A stretch of 64,000 nucleotides of DNA, taken from assembly GCF_035582795.1 (NCBI RefSeq), contig NC_134367.1, forward strand, positions 55,831,562-55,895,561, in the 5' to 3' direction. Positions 53,233 to 64,000 of the stretch are shown here, one piece after another (within the stretch, counting starts at the first letter, position 1; each line of letters begins with the position of its first letter). A program made the translations under genes and the position numbers. Source of the stretch: Mycteria americana (taxonomy: Eukaryota > Chordata > Aves > Ciconiiformes > Ciconiidae). A model generated the notes under the pieces. The model was not told where the DNA came from and did not search any database. It saw only the letters and a list, made by a program, of their open reading frames with translations.

Positions 53233-56200
53233 TAAAAAATAAAAAAATAAGAAATTAAGTACAAACACATCCTTGAAAAAATTGATTCAGAAAAGTCAGC
53301 ACAGAGTACGTATTTAGTAAGCAACCGCCTGTGCCAGCATGATACCAGTGCCAGTGCAACACCGTGTCTCAGCAGAAGGATGTCTGATGCACCAAACAGT
53401 GGAAGATTTTGCATCCGTCAACCAGGGCCAGACTGCCTGCGGATGAGCGGCGGAAGCCCTGCTCCCCAGGGATGGGTCACTGCCCGGCAGCAGCTAAAGC
53501 CCTGTGCTCAGCGCGACGGCACGGATGAGGAGTCCTGAACCTTTTGTAGTCAAAACCTCCAGTTATGTATTTTCAGGAGCAGAGCCAGAGGTAAGCAGCT
53601 CTTTCTGAAAGCAAATTGTTGAGTAGAGGAAATCAGAAATTTGTTACCATGACTGAGTTCTAGCGTCCTCGATAGTAAAAGTTTTTTAAAATGTTGTTTG
53701 GACAACATTTCACTGTGGAAAGATATTCAAAAAAGCACTTTCTATTCAGTAAGTAGTCCCATGGTGATGTTTTCTTATTCACACATGTACAGTTTCCATT
53801 CCAAAATCATTAAAGTAACAAAATGTCCTTATTAAAACATCAAAGCCATTCCAATCCATTTAACTCATACCAACTTAAAAAAAGAAAAATCAATCTTCCC
53901 ACATTCTATTTCAGAACAAAATTTCTGTTTGCAAATGAGCCATTCTCTAAACAGAAGAACCCAGCTCCCTGAATCAAAGCTCCACACCGACTTTCTCGTG
54001 TCCTAAAAATAACAAAAAGGAAGAGTATGCACCTCTTTTCACACCCACCCACCCCTCAAGCAGCTCTGCCATATTTCAGAACATTGTTGGGGAGATGAAG
54101 ACTCATCAATAGAAATGATCTAGAGGGTGATACTGGGCGTTACCAGTCCTAGTCTGCCCATAGCCCCTTTGCCTTTGCCTTCTTCCTGCTCAAAGAGAGC
54201 GTTGTAGCGTCAAGCAGTGCTCCTTGTCTCTGGGGACACAGCTGGGAAGGGTCGGAAGCGTCAGCACAGCTGGGCTGGGCTGCTCGGCATTGTACGTTAT
54301 GAGCAGCATCCTGAACACTGCTATTAGTTGCTAATCATGCTGGTCACCCACACATTTAGAGTCATTGCAGTTCCAACAGCCATCGGCAGAGCTGCTGGGA
54401 GGAAGCCTGGAGCTCACAGAAATAGTTCCCAGCACTCGCCGAAGAACTGCTCTACAGATTATGGGCATCTGAAAGACATCTGCACAGCTAGAGCTACTGA
54501 AATCCTGAGGGAATTATGCCCTGGAGGAGAGGGCTCGAAAAACTTGGTGGCCTTCACAGTCTTCAGTCTCCCTGAATATATTGTATCCTGTGTGACAGTG
54601 GCTTCAGAATGCATCATTTAACATCATTAACAATGGATGACATAAAACCCCAAAAGGTTAAACAGCGGCTGCATGCAGAGCAGCCTCCCACTGACCTCAA
54701 CAAATGCCGTTTTCACACTTGCCTTCTCTATAGACAGCACTGTATTTGGCAACCGTCTGTCCTCCCTGTTGCTCTTGGAAATAGAAAGCTTGCAGGTGGG
54801 CACATACGGATGTTAGCATTTTGAGAAGTAGTGTTGGGATCTTTTCAAAGTAAGCAAGCAGAGCGTGCTCTGAGCTGGAAAGAAGAGCCGACCCCTTTGG
54901 CCCCGCACGGTCTGACCTACGGGCCGTGGCTTCGCTATGACTCGGGAAGGTGGTTCCTGTGCTGTGCTCGGGGGGTGAAAACCTGTTTCAGGCTCATTTA
55001 AAGTCTGTGCCTGGTAACAGGAATGGTTAATTGCTGGAATGCTTACTGTTCTGGGCAGGGGGACGCATGCAAATGCTCCCCTTAGTGTTGTGAACCCGTT
55101 TTCAGCTTTTTTATCCTCTGTATAGGATAGCACAATCCCCGTATGTTCTACCTACATATGGTCGCTTGCTTCTTGCAGACAAGGCATTTAAAGACGCGTG
55201 CAACACAGCTTGGTACAGTGTCTCTTTTTTCTGCCAAGTCTAGCTAACAGATCTGTTACATCCTCTCAGCTCCACCCTTGACTGTGCTTTATGCAGAAGA
55301 CCTGAGTAGCTGGAGAGGCAGACATGGCGTGCAGGACTCCTTTCAAATTCTGCCATATGTGATGTCTTTCCTTACAGATACCTCTGTAGAGACCTTCACA
55401 TTGCTGTCCCCACTCCCTATTCCTCAAGACACTTTCCTCATTGTCCTGTAGAGGGAATGCCCTGCTGTACTTAGCTTTCAACCTAAAGGATGTTTGTACG
55501 AAGCAGAAGGAGATCTACTGGGTGGAAACACTGCACAGGTGCGTGTATCACTGCTGTTCAAGCCCAAACCAAAGTTCGTGGGGAAAGGCAAGGAAATTAG
55601 GTAAGCAAACTCAATTTTAAATAACAGTATGGCTTTAATCATCCGCTTTCCTTATATCTTCAAGACAGGACATGCTCAACACTTTTGAAAACAATAAATA
55701 CAGGTACAACGTTCAAGCCAAATTAACTTTTCTAACCAGCTTAGTGCTGGCAGTCATTGTGCAATGTAAGCTTTGCTTCTCTCTTTTAGGGAGAGACTTC
55801 TTGCTGCATTGGCAGTCAAATTGCAGGAATTTTAACCTTATTGTACATAACTGCATATTCCGAACAGTACTCGCCACAACTAATGTATGAACAGCATTCG
55901 TCATATAAATAGATATGCAGAAACCTTCATTCTTCCAGTCAGCTACAGAACTTACATAATTACTCAAATGTTATGTAAATTGCACCCTTGCCATTCAAAT
56001 TACTTTAAAAATGTCTTCACAAATACGTAGCACATACATAGCCTATGTTACAGTAATTTCATTGCCTGTGTCCATTGTTGAAACATGATTCATAGCTATT
56101 TTTAACAAAATATGAGTAGAAAAATCATATGGATAAGGGTTACAACATATAAATAGAAATGATAGAAAAATAGATATATCATACGTAGCAATAATACAGT

Positions 56201-57089
56201 AAGTCTGTGTAACACCAAATCTACTGAACTTTATTTTGGCCTGCCACAACATCCAGTTATTCCAGATCTAAACAGAATCATGGACAAAACTCAAGAAATT
56301 TCATATTATTTCACAGTAACATGGCACAGAAGTTAAAATAGCAAATTTTCTGTGGTCTGGGCTTTATGACACGGAAAAGTATTTTTCACCGTCCTGGTTT
56401 GGCAACATAGCTCTGCTGTTTAGGGTTTGAAAGAGCTCTGTGGTACCGTTGTCCCAACAGAAAAATTCCTCCTTCTCTGAACGTGCCTTTTGCCTCTCAT
56501 ACAGAAGGCACAGCACAGCTGTACTGATGGAGCCACAGAGCAGAGACTCATCCGGTGCAGCTCATATGAGTTCATTCTGGTGCTATTTCTAGGTATTGGA
56601 ATGGTGCCTTGTCATTTCCTTGTTGAAAATCAGGTTTTTTAAATATGTATCAAAAAAGCTAAAATTCCCAGGATGCGCTTATGCTGATCCTGGTCATTAC
56701 ATTATTTACGCTAATGAGAGGAATCAATTAGTGTTTATAAGTTTTGACATTACACATTGACATTACATCCTCAACTAAGAGGACACATGGGGACAAACAT
56801 AGTGGGTCCCCTCTCCTCATGCATCAGAGGAGGTGCATGAGGTGAATCAGTGTATTTCCTCTGAGTATGGGGGAAAAAAGTAGATGAACACGCATATAAC
56901 TACAGAGCTCCAGAGAAGTTCTTTAATTTTTAGATAGGCCTGTCTCTGTTTCATTATCATCTTGGTAAATACAAAGAACTTTAAAAGTTACTGCAGCACG
57001 CATCTAGAATAAGGTGTGCAATCTGGGGGAGGAAAAAAAAAAAGGATTCACTGATACCAGGTGAAAAGGGTTACTTTTGGATGTTCAGG

Positions 57090-57290
57090 AGAATGGAAAG
57101 CCTGTCTTAAAAGTGGAGACTAAAGGACTGGGCTTGTTTATCCTAGCAAACAAAGGCTGGGAGAGGGTTCTGTCTGATCTGTAAAACAGAGCCAGGTGAG
57201 AAGAAGAGCTGCTTAAACAATTGGGCATCAAAGGCGCATAAGAAGTGGGGTAAACCCATATGTTCCCACCTACGTGTCTGTGAGAAATAA
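57090..57290 (+). mobile_element. Possible old CR1 relic
   Basis: The text ACTGGGCTTGTTTATCCTAG followed by CAAACAAAGGCTGGGAGAGG resembles the region of CR1-type LINEs that reads GGTTTAGCCT then AAAGAAGGCTGAGAGGGGA. The likeness fades on both sides and no 3' end is visible. Alternatives are an unrelated stretch or part of the GPRC6A 3' UTR. Confidence 0.35.
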
Positions 57291-57605
57291 TAGTTTCCTG
57301 ATGCTTCTGCCTCACTCGGGGAAGTGGGATTGCAGGATAGGTTCCTGCAGGTCTGTGTGAGTGGGCTGGGGAAGGAAGGGAGCCCCTGAAGGGGCCTGCA
57401 CCTCATGGTGCCCGCAGGAGCAGGGGCTGGGCTCCATGAGCAAGGAAAGCCTTGCAAATCTGGTAATGGATAACTGCTGAAGTACCAGAGGAGAAGGCAT
57501 TTCATGTGGCCTGCTCTCTTTGGGGATGCCAAAGGGAAAGAGACCTGAAAGAGAAATGGCTCCCAAAGATGGGTTTTCATCTCCTAGTACTTTAACGCTG
57601 CCCAG

Positions 57606-60600
57606 TCATATGCTGGAGAGTCTTTTCCTGGCCATAGTCCTTGCACTATTTTTAGGGAGAACTTTCCCTTTTATTAGTCTCTGCCCAGGCACTTGGAAAT
57701 GGCTGTTTCCATTCACAGAGTTTTTCTCAGATTTACACGAGTCTGAGATAGTAGCTCGGGAGCTGGAAGACTTTGAATCCAAAGAAATCTGACTAACAGA
57801 AACGCTGCCTGCGCTCTTGGAGGAATACGTGTAAATCATTTTGAGAAAGGCAGATTTTGTGTTTGTTTCTTGCTTGTAAATGATGATATAGCACTTTGGA
57901 AGAAAAGTGCAGCAGAGGATTCCATAATTGGATATTAAAACAACAATGATTTCCACTGCTGGCAGGTATTTGCCAAACGTAGTTGCATAGACAGGGATAA
58001 ATACAATCCACGCTATAAAGTAAATTAGCATGCCAAAGGTGATGAATTTGGCCTCATTGTAGTTCTCTGGCAACTTCCTACCTTTAAAGGCAAATATGAA
58101 GCAAATGAAGGCTAGGGCAGCGATGTAGCCCAACATGATCCCAAAAGCCACAACAGAGCCCTCATTGCACTCCAGAATTATTGCTCTCGGGATTGAGAAA
58201 TTTTGCTTGACAAAAGGTGTCCTAAATATTAGCCAGAAGGTGCAAATGATAACTTGAATTCCAGTGCAGGTGACCACAGTGGGAATAGGTTTATACACGC
58301 ATTTCAGGAAATTCTGCAGCTTGGGATCAAAGCTAAAGGCTAGTAAAATTTTTAGTGACTTTATTAAAATACATGAAATGCAGAGTGCAAAACTTATGCC
58401 AAAGAGGGCTTGCCTAGTTTTACACTTGAATTCTGTGGGTTCATCTATGAAGAAGACGGTGCTTAAAAAAATTAAGAAGTGGCCGAAGAGAATAATATAG
58501 CAGACAGTTAGACCTCCAGACGCCTTCACAACCGGCGTGTTCAAGTTTTTAGTAAATATTACGCTAATTGACAAAACCAGCACAACCCCAAAAGCGGAGA
58601 GGAAGAGGAGGAAAATAGCAAACCAGTCAGTCCAGGCGAGGAAATGGATTGTCTTCCTGTAGCATGTGGTACTGTTGATGGGAGCCCAGTAGGTTTTGTT
58701 GTTACATCGGTAGCAGTAATCCATATCTGAAAGCAGAAAAAGGAAGATAACTTAGAAACCCGAAGTAAATAAACTGCGAAGTGGATTATCGAGGCGTGAG
58801 ATACAGGAGGAATGTGGGAGGGGATGCCAAGGGGAGTAGGCAGGGCTGAGTGCTTCCGACTATTGCAGCCGCCGTCCGGCAGGAGGAGCTGCGGGGCTGC
58901 GCTGGCAGCGGTGGCAGCGGTGGCAGAGGTGGCTGTGGTGGCTGTGGTGGCAGAGGTTGCAGAGGTGGCAGAGGTGGCTGTGGTGGCTGTGGTGGCAGAG
59001 GTTGCAGAGGTGGCAGTGGTGGCTGTGGTGGCTGTGGTGGCTGCGGTGGCAGAGGTGGCAGAGGTGGCTGTGGTGGCTGTGGTGGCAGAGGTTGCAGAGG
59101 TGGCAGTGGTGGCTGTGGTGGCTGTGGTGGCAGAGGTGGCAGAGGTGGCAGAGGTGGCTGTGGTGGAGAGGTGGCAGAGGTGGCAGAGGTGGCTTTGGTG
59201 GCAGTGGTGGCAGAGGTTGCAGAGATGGCAGTGGTGGCTGTGGTGGCTGTGGTGGCAGAGGTGGCAGAGGTGGCTCTGGTGGCAGAGGTGGCAGAGGTGG
59301 CTGTGGTGGCTGTGGTGGCAGAGGTTGCAGAGGTGGCAGTGGTGGCTGTGGTGGCTGTGGTGGCTGCGGTGGCAGAGGTGGCAGAGGTGGCTGTGGTGGA
59401 GAGGTGGCAGAGGTGGCAGAGGTGGCTTTGGTGGCAGTGGTGGCAGTGGTGGCAGAGGTTGCAGAGATGGCAGTGGTGGCTGTGGTGGCAGTGGTGGCAG
59501 AGGTTGCAGAGATGGCAGTGGTGGCTGTGGTGGCTGTGGTGGCAGAGGTGGCAGAGGTGGCTCTGGTGGCAGAGGTGGCAGAGGTGGCAGAGGTGGCTGT
59601 GGTGGCAGTGGTGGCTGTGGTGGCTGTGGTGGCAGTGGTGGCTGTGGTGGCAGCTGTGGTGGCAGCTGTGGCTGCGGTGGCAGTGGCAGCAGGAGCAAAG
59701 GAGGAGTGCCTGCCAGCTGGGAGCAGGGGCTGCCTGCAGCCAGGGGCAGGGAGGGGACAGGGAGAATGAGCAGGGTCCTAAAACTGCCTTGGTCATCGCT
59801 GACTGGCGATACAGAACCTGGCCAGAGCTCTGGACAGGCAAACTTGAACTGAAACCTGAATAATGACTTGAGAGTAAATCAGTTCTCTTGCAGAAACTGG
59901 AACTATGTTTCTCTCACCCATTTCGACGAGGAAAAAACCCAACTTTCTCTTTACAGACAGCTTTTAAAATACAACAGCAAGAATTGCTTTAGATTATGCT
60001 TTGAAAGGTTACTTTTGCTTTAAAATTCCTATCCTCTGATCTGGAGAAATTTCACCATTAGTTGAATTAAAAAGATAAAATTTCATTTCCTTCTGCTCTC
60101 AGGATATTAAAAGTACATTGTACCGCAGTTTTCTTAATTCCATCTCTCTCCTCCATATTTAATTTTCCTCTTTAAAAAATTTTGCTCAAACCTATAAATG
60201 AACCAGTGGTAAAGTACACATCCGATTTGATACTAGAAAATATTACTGTACAGTTATATCAAACTTCACAGTACTCCCTGGTAAGACAGAAAATATGCTG
60301 GTAGGCAAAATACACAGCCCTTGAACTCCATAGACTCATAGAATGGTTTGGGCTGGAAGGCACCTCCAAAGCCAGACTTTCCATCCTAACAAAGGATAAT
60401 CCTAGTCAACTGGAAAATCTAATTGCTTTACGTTTGGTCTTCTAAAAAGCACTTAAACCAAGTTTTATAGGCCAAACCGTCATATTTGGGAAACTGAGCA
60501 TAAACAAATATTTTAATCCCATTCCAAAGTTATACCCGAGGTTGCCAAGGCACATTATACGCAAACAAAACAACTGTATTGATATCTAAATAAACCGTTA

Positions 60601-62386
60601 TTTGGATCACAGTTCCTTACCTGTTTGATTGCTGTAATGGTTTTCTGGGCAGTAAACACACTCATAGCAGCATGTGTGTGGACTTTCTGTAACCTTTTTC
60701 ATCTGGCCTGGCCTGCAGTGCTGGGAACATGTTGACTGAACCTTCTGCAGTGTGCAGAGAACAAAAAAAATCAGCTCGGGCCCAACTAATTACCAAGAAC
60801 CATTAAAATAAACCTCCAGTAATTCTGCAATTTGCACTCTTTTTGTATCTAACTTATTTTAAGGGAATCTGAAAATTTTGCTGAAAAAAGGCATTGTAGG
60901 CTCCACGTTTCTTGTATTTTCTCCACACATTCAACAAGTGACAGGATGGGGCATTATCTACCTGATAATTTTATTTTTTGGCCCTGAATGCCAATCAGTG
61001 GAACTGTCTGTATCTTTAAAATCCAGATCAAAGTGTCTCATCCAGCTTAGAACCTCGGATTTAGACTGCTGAGGATCAGCTCCAGAGAAAGCTCAGAAGT
61101 ATCTGGTGGGGGATTCGAGTGGACTGCTTCACAAGTGAGATCCTGAAACCCTGCTCAGCCACTCTGAGCCTGGTGGAGACACCTGGACTCGGGGAGACAC
61201 CTGGGCAGGTGCTCTGCACTGCAGCTCCAACGTTCCTGACCCTCGGCAGCTCATCCCTGAGTCGTGAAGCACGACTCTGGGGCGTGTGATCAGGACCTTC
61301 TCTCGAGGTCTGAGTTCAGGTCCTCTTTCCAAAGACAATTTTTTGTAAAATGGAGAAGCAGTCCTGAGGGACACTACTATGTCTTCTCCCTTCAGGATGG
61401 TGGTCACAAGGAGGTGGAGACATTTCCTTGCCATCCTGGGCAGTGCCACAAAGAGAGACAAGATTTGAGGTTTTCTTCTGTCCTCAGCCTTTTCTATCAG
61501 CTGAGACTCGAATTCCGCCCACCTAGTAAGCAGCCTCTCCCCGTCCCATTCCTGGTGCATACTTTGCAGCACGGAGCTGCACAATGAACCAAGACCTCCA
61601 CCCATGCACAGATGACAGATTACCCAGCTGGAACTGGCCGGGGCCACCCACTAGTCCTGTCTACACCAGCGCCAGGGCTCCAGGTGATGCCACCTACCTC
61701 AGACTCCTGTAGCTGTGCTGACCCCAGCTCTAATAGGAGCAAATAATCAACAAAACCTTTTTCTTTTTTTTTTTTTTAAACAGTAAAGTCAATAGATATG
61801 AGTCTTCATGTACAAAATAAATGGTGGTGTTACGTAAAAGAGGGGGCTTTTATACATAGTCATTTTTTATTTTAAATCCCCTTTTCAAGATTCTGGAATA
61901 GCATCCTTAGGACAGACATAACTTCTGTTGCTTATCTTAGTAGACCTCTTAGAAACATTCTGGAGAAATAACTCAATTTCAAATCACTGAGCTTGCTCAC
62001 AGGCTAACATGGTTCTCAGGGTGCATGAAGGTGGTCAAATAAACCCAGAGAGAAATCTTTGCTCTAAAAGAACAATATGAAACCACAAGAGAGATTTTCA
62101 GTTGCAAATACTGGAGGGAGAAGAAGACACATGAAGCAAATTTCACATGTTATGTCAACAAATTAAAAGTTACCTTTAAATCCAGAAATTCTTTTTTTTT
62201 CTCCTCATTCTCAAAGATAAAGTCACCTTTCTCTGGGTCATATTCTGCCATAGTGGTGATTTCCATGTGGCCATCAATTTCTTTCCAAAGAAGTACATCG
62301 TAACTGGTGCTCATATCTCCCTTGGAGTCAAACTTGATTTCTTTATCATCATCAATGATTGTAACTTTTTTAAGTTCTTCAAGGAG
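57606..62386 (-). CDS. GPRC6A: GPRC6A, class C G-protein-coupled receptor, exons 4-6 (partial)
   Basis: Receptor for basic L-amino acids and divalent cations of the calcium-sensing-receptor group, acting at the plasma membrane. Three exons are present, in phase: 62174-62386 (71 codons, end of the Venus-flytrap domain, KGDMSTSYDVLLWKEIDGH), 60621-60744 (nine-cysteine domain, six of the cysteines) and 57606-58726 (last three cysteines, all seven membrane spans and tail). The first residues of the last exon complete the CxxC pair of the cysteine domain. TM1 starts near FAIFLLFLSAFG and TM7 ends at CCTFLPKCYIIIYK. The third inner loop reads KGRKLPENYNEAKF, the form carried by most vertebrates. 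The tail is Ser-rich and ends RKRLSSI, close to human RKRMSSI. Exons 1-3, with the signal peptide and most of the ligand domain, must lie right of base 64000, since the last 1.6 kb shows no such coding. The intron between the last two exons contains a large minisatellite. The part seen is intact. Confidence 0.95.
58902..59692 (+). repeat. 9-bp minisatellite (GTGGCNGNG)n in GPRC6A last intron
   Basis: Nearly 790 bases consist of a 9-base unit GTGGC(A/T)G(A/T)G, roughly 85-90 copies. Variants GTGGCAGAG, GTGGCTGTG, GTGGCAGTG and GTTGCAGAG are arranged in longer recurring patterns, for example the block GTGGCAGAG-GTTGCAGAG-GTGGCAGTG-GTGGCTGTG-GTGGCTGTG. Near 59163 and 59397 an 8-base unit (GTGGAGAG) shifts phase. 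Because the unit is a multiple of three and free of stops, long open frames appear on both strands; they are artefacts of the repeat. It is flanked by GC-rich unique sequence. Transcripts of GPRC6A carry the C-rich complement. Confidence 0.95.
60330..60415 (-). mobile_element. CR1 LINE 3'-tail fragment
   Basis: The plus strand reads ACTCATAGAATGGTTTGGGC then TGGAAGGCACCTCCAAAG, the complement of a CR1 3' end. A short remnant in GPRC6A intron 5, about 200 bases from exon 5. Confidence 0.75.
61129..61647 (-). other. Unidentified 172-codon open frame in GPRC6A intron 4
   Basis: This is the longest non-repeat open frame in the window outside the known exons and the GC-rich CpG islands. It runs on the same strand as GPRC6A. 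The middle part looks protein-like (WAEFESQLIEKAEDRRK, LFVALPRMARKCLHLLV), while the last third is Ser/Arg/Gly-rich and looks non-coding. The block is richer in G and C than its flanks, so an inserted retrocopy, repeat fragment or cryptic exon are all possible. I recognise no family and the opposite strand is also open for 107 codons. Confidence 0.25.
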
Positions 62387-64000
62387 CTGAACATAAGTAT
62401 AAGGAAAAACAACATACATCAGTATCGTGTCAGTGTGATAAACTCAATAGTTTAACATCTGTATGATAATACCAAGTTAAAAAGAAATGTTACTTTTTAG
62501 GAGTAAAAGAAATCTTAACATTAAAAGGCATCTTTATAACTGTTTAATTTGACATTCTGTGCAGAATTACATTATTCAGACAATCCTGTTGACCTTAAAA
62601 ATCTATTAATAAAAAAATCGTCATTTCTTAACTCTATGCAATGCGTACAAATACTCATGTTAGTATTTTTTCCTAGCCTTGAAAATTTTGGTTCGAAGAT
62701 GGGAAAGAAAAGATTTTTTGCTTGCAAGAACTAACAGCCTTTTGGAACTCCCCTTCTTGTAAAGAACGACCATGAATCATGCTCCTGTTGTTACTTTACT
62801 GTCACCAGAGTCAATCTGGGCAAGATTTGCTTCCAGAGTAACCTCCCCCAGGGTGCCTGGAAATTTCTAACATTGTTTTCAGCTGTGACTCTGACTGATA
62901 TTGTGTATTGCAAGGTGAGACTCAGAAGTGTTACGTGAACAATACATGCCAGTTTGCTCAGATGAAGTGATCAGTGGCACAATGGCAATAAACAGCTAGG
63001 CCATATGCGATAGATCGTAGGAAATATCAGAACAAGCACGCTTTGATAAGGCAACTGTCCAGCTTCATACTGCAACCCATTCTGTTCAACAGGGGGCAAT
63101 TTCTGTCTCCCTCATCGCAAACAGCCAGATCAAAAATTTCTATGTGAATCTGGAAAAGGACAGGTCAAGGCACATATAACCCACTCCCAATTCATGGGGA
63201 CACCATAGAAGGACTTTCATTAGCTACTGTGGTTCTTAACTGAAGCAAATGCTTTATCCTTGTGAAAGCCTAATGATTTTTGGCATCAGTGGTTAATTAA
63301 CAGGAAAAAACCCCAAGGTTTTGGTGAAAGGCTGAACTTACTGCCCTCTGAAAAGCATGCTTTTACATGGATCCATTGTGATATTTGTAGCATTTAATGA
63401 ACATACCGACAGGTATATTACTTCAGTAGGCTTTGGCAAATACATGTATATAACACATCTGGTATACATAATGTCATTTTTTCATGTATAATGTAATTTT
63501 TTTGAGAGTTCATATACTTTCACTGCATCTCTACCAGTTTATGAAGAACCAGTGTGCTTCTAACCAATATTGCATTTGAGTTGGATGTTGCATAGTTGTG
63601 TGGGAATGAATAGGAATTTTTTTTATTATATATACTCAGGCTAGTCATTTAATCTTTCTCTTCTCCACTTTTCCAATTTCTTTAACAGTGTGGGAACAAC
63701 AGAGCTTTTTGAATACATCTTGAGCTTCAGACAGAAGGGGCTAATAATTGGCAACATTTCCTGTAAGTGACGGTTATTTTTGCAAAGTCTGTAACACCAA
63801 TGACTCTGTTGTTTCTCTGTATGTGGAGACGTGTGGTATGGATTAGTTGAATCCTAACCTTCATGTATATATGTCCTTTTCTAGAGGGTTTAAATTTAGT
63901 GTAGAGGAAACATATTATGAAAACAGCACAGGGGGAATAACTGTCTCAGTTTTCTTCGTGAGGTCTTAGCCTCTTAACAGGACTTTTAGTTTGGGTGGTT
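62387..64000. other. Part of GPRC6A intron 3, no feature recognised
   Basis: AT-rich sequence with no exon, repeat family or RNA gene that I can identify. It is taken as intron because exon 4 ends at 62386 and the large exon 3 of the receptor is not present before the window ends. Confidence 0.6.

Larger units (their letters stand above)
52220..57605. other. Intergenic space between FAM162B and GPRC6A
   Basis: Apart from the FAM162B promoter, the CR1 copy at 52684-53232 and a possible CR1 relic near 57.1-57.3 kb, nothing is recognised. The part nearest 57605 should include the GPRC6A 3' UTR. Candidate minus-strand signals there are ATTAAA at 56922-56927 and AATAAA at 56230-56235. Confidence 0.5.

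Noticed and set aside
58559-59863. Several 270-379-codon open frames on both strands
   Set aside because: They are translations of the 9-bp minisatellite, whose unit is a multiple of three with no stop. The overlap in many frames on both strands rules out a real protein.

Overview
This window is vertebrate nuclear DNA, almost certainly from a bird. It is AT-rich, intron-bearing DNA with two sharp CpG islands. The recognisable interspersed repeats are CR1 LINE copies ending in the avian-type ATTCTATGATTCTAT tail. The genes run in the conserved order ZUP1 - KPNA5 - FAM162B - GPRC6A, the block found at human 6q22. I cannot name the species.

Layout. (1) 1-15.3 kb is intergenic and repeat-poor. 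Its one recognisable item is a 92-bp minus-strand sulfotransferase exon at 9.4 kb, probably a relic of a SULT3-type gene. (2) ZUP1 (minus, nine coding exons, 16011-25277) encodes a 492-aa K63-ubiquitin peptidase. (3) A CpG island holds the start codons of ZUP1 and KPNA5 only 312 bp apart, so the promoter is divergent. (4) KPNA5 (plus, fourteen coding exons, 25590-43672) encodes a complete 539-aa importin alpha. Its 3' UTR may run to about 47.2 kb and contains a run of 32 C. (5) FAM162B (minus, four exons, 48088-52219) encodes 145 aa and meets KPNA5 tail to tail. (6) 52.2-57.6 kb is intergenic, with a well-kept 5'-truncated CR1 copy. (7) GPRC6A (minus) is partial: coding exons 4-6 by comparison with the human gene lie at 57606-62386, and exons 1-3 lie beyond base 64000. 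Its last intron contains about 790 bp of a 9-bp minisatellite that is open in several frames on both strands.

All splice sites I assigned in the four genes are GT-AG and keep frame from exon to exon. I read the genes as intact, working housekeeping and receptor genes. They do not form one pathway: ZUP1 acts in the DNA-damage and ubiquitin response, KPNA5 in nuclear import, FAM162B probably in mitochondria, and GPRC6A is an amino-acid/cation receptor at the cell surface. I saw no new biological system. The items most worth checking are the minisatellite, the lone SULT exon, the unexplained 172-codon intronic ORF at 61.1-61.6 kb, and a roughly 59-bp repeat shared by two KPNA5 introns.
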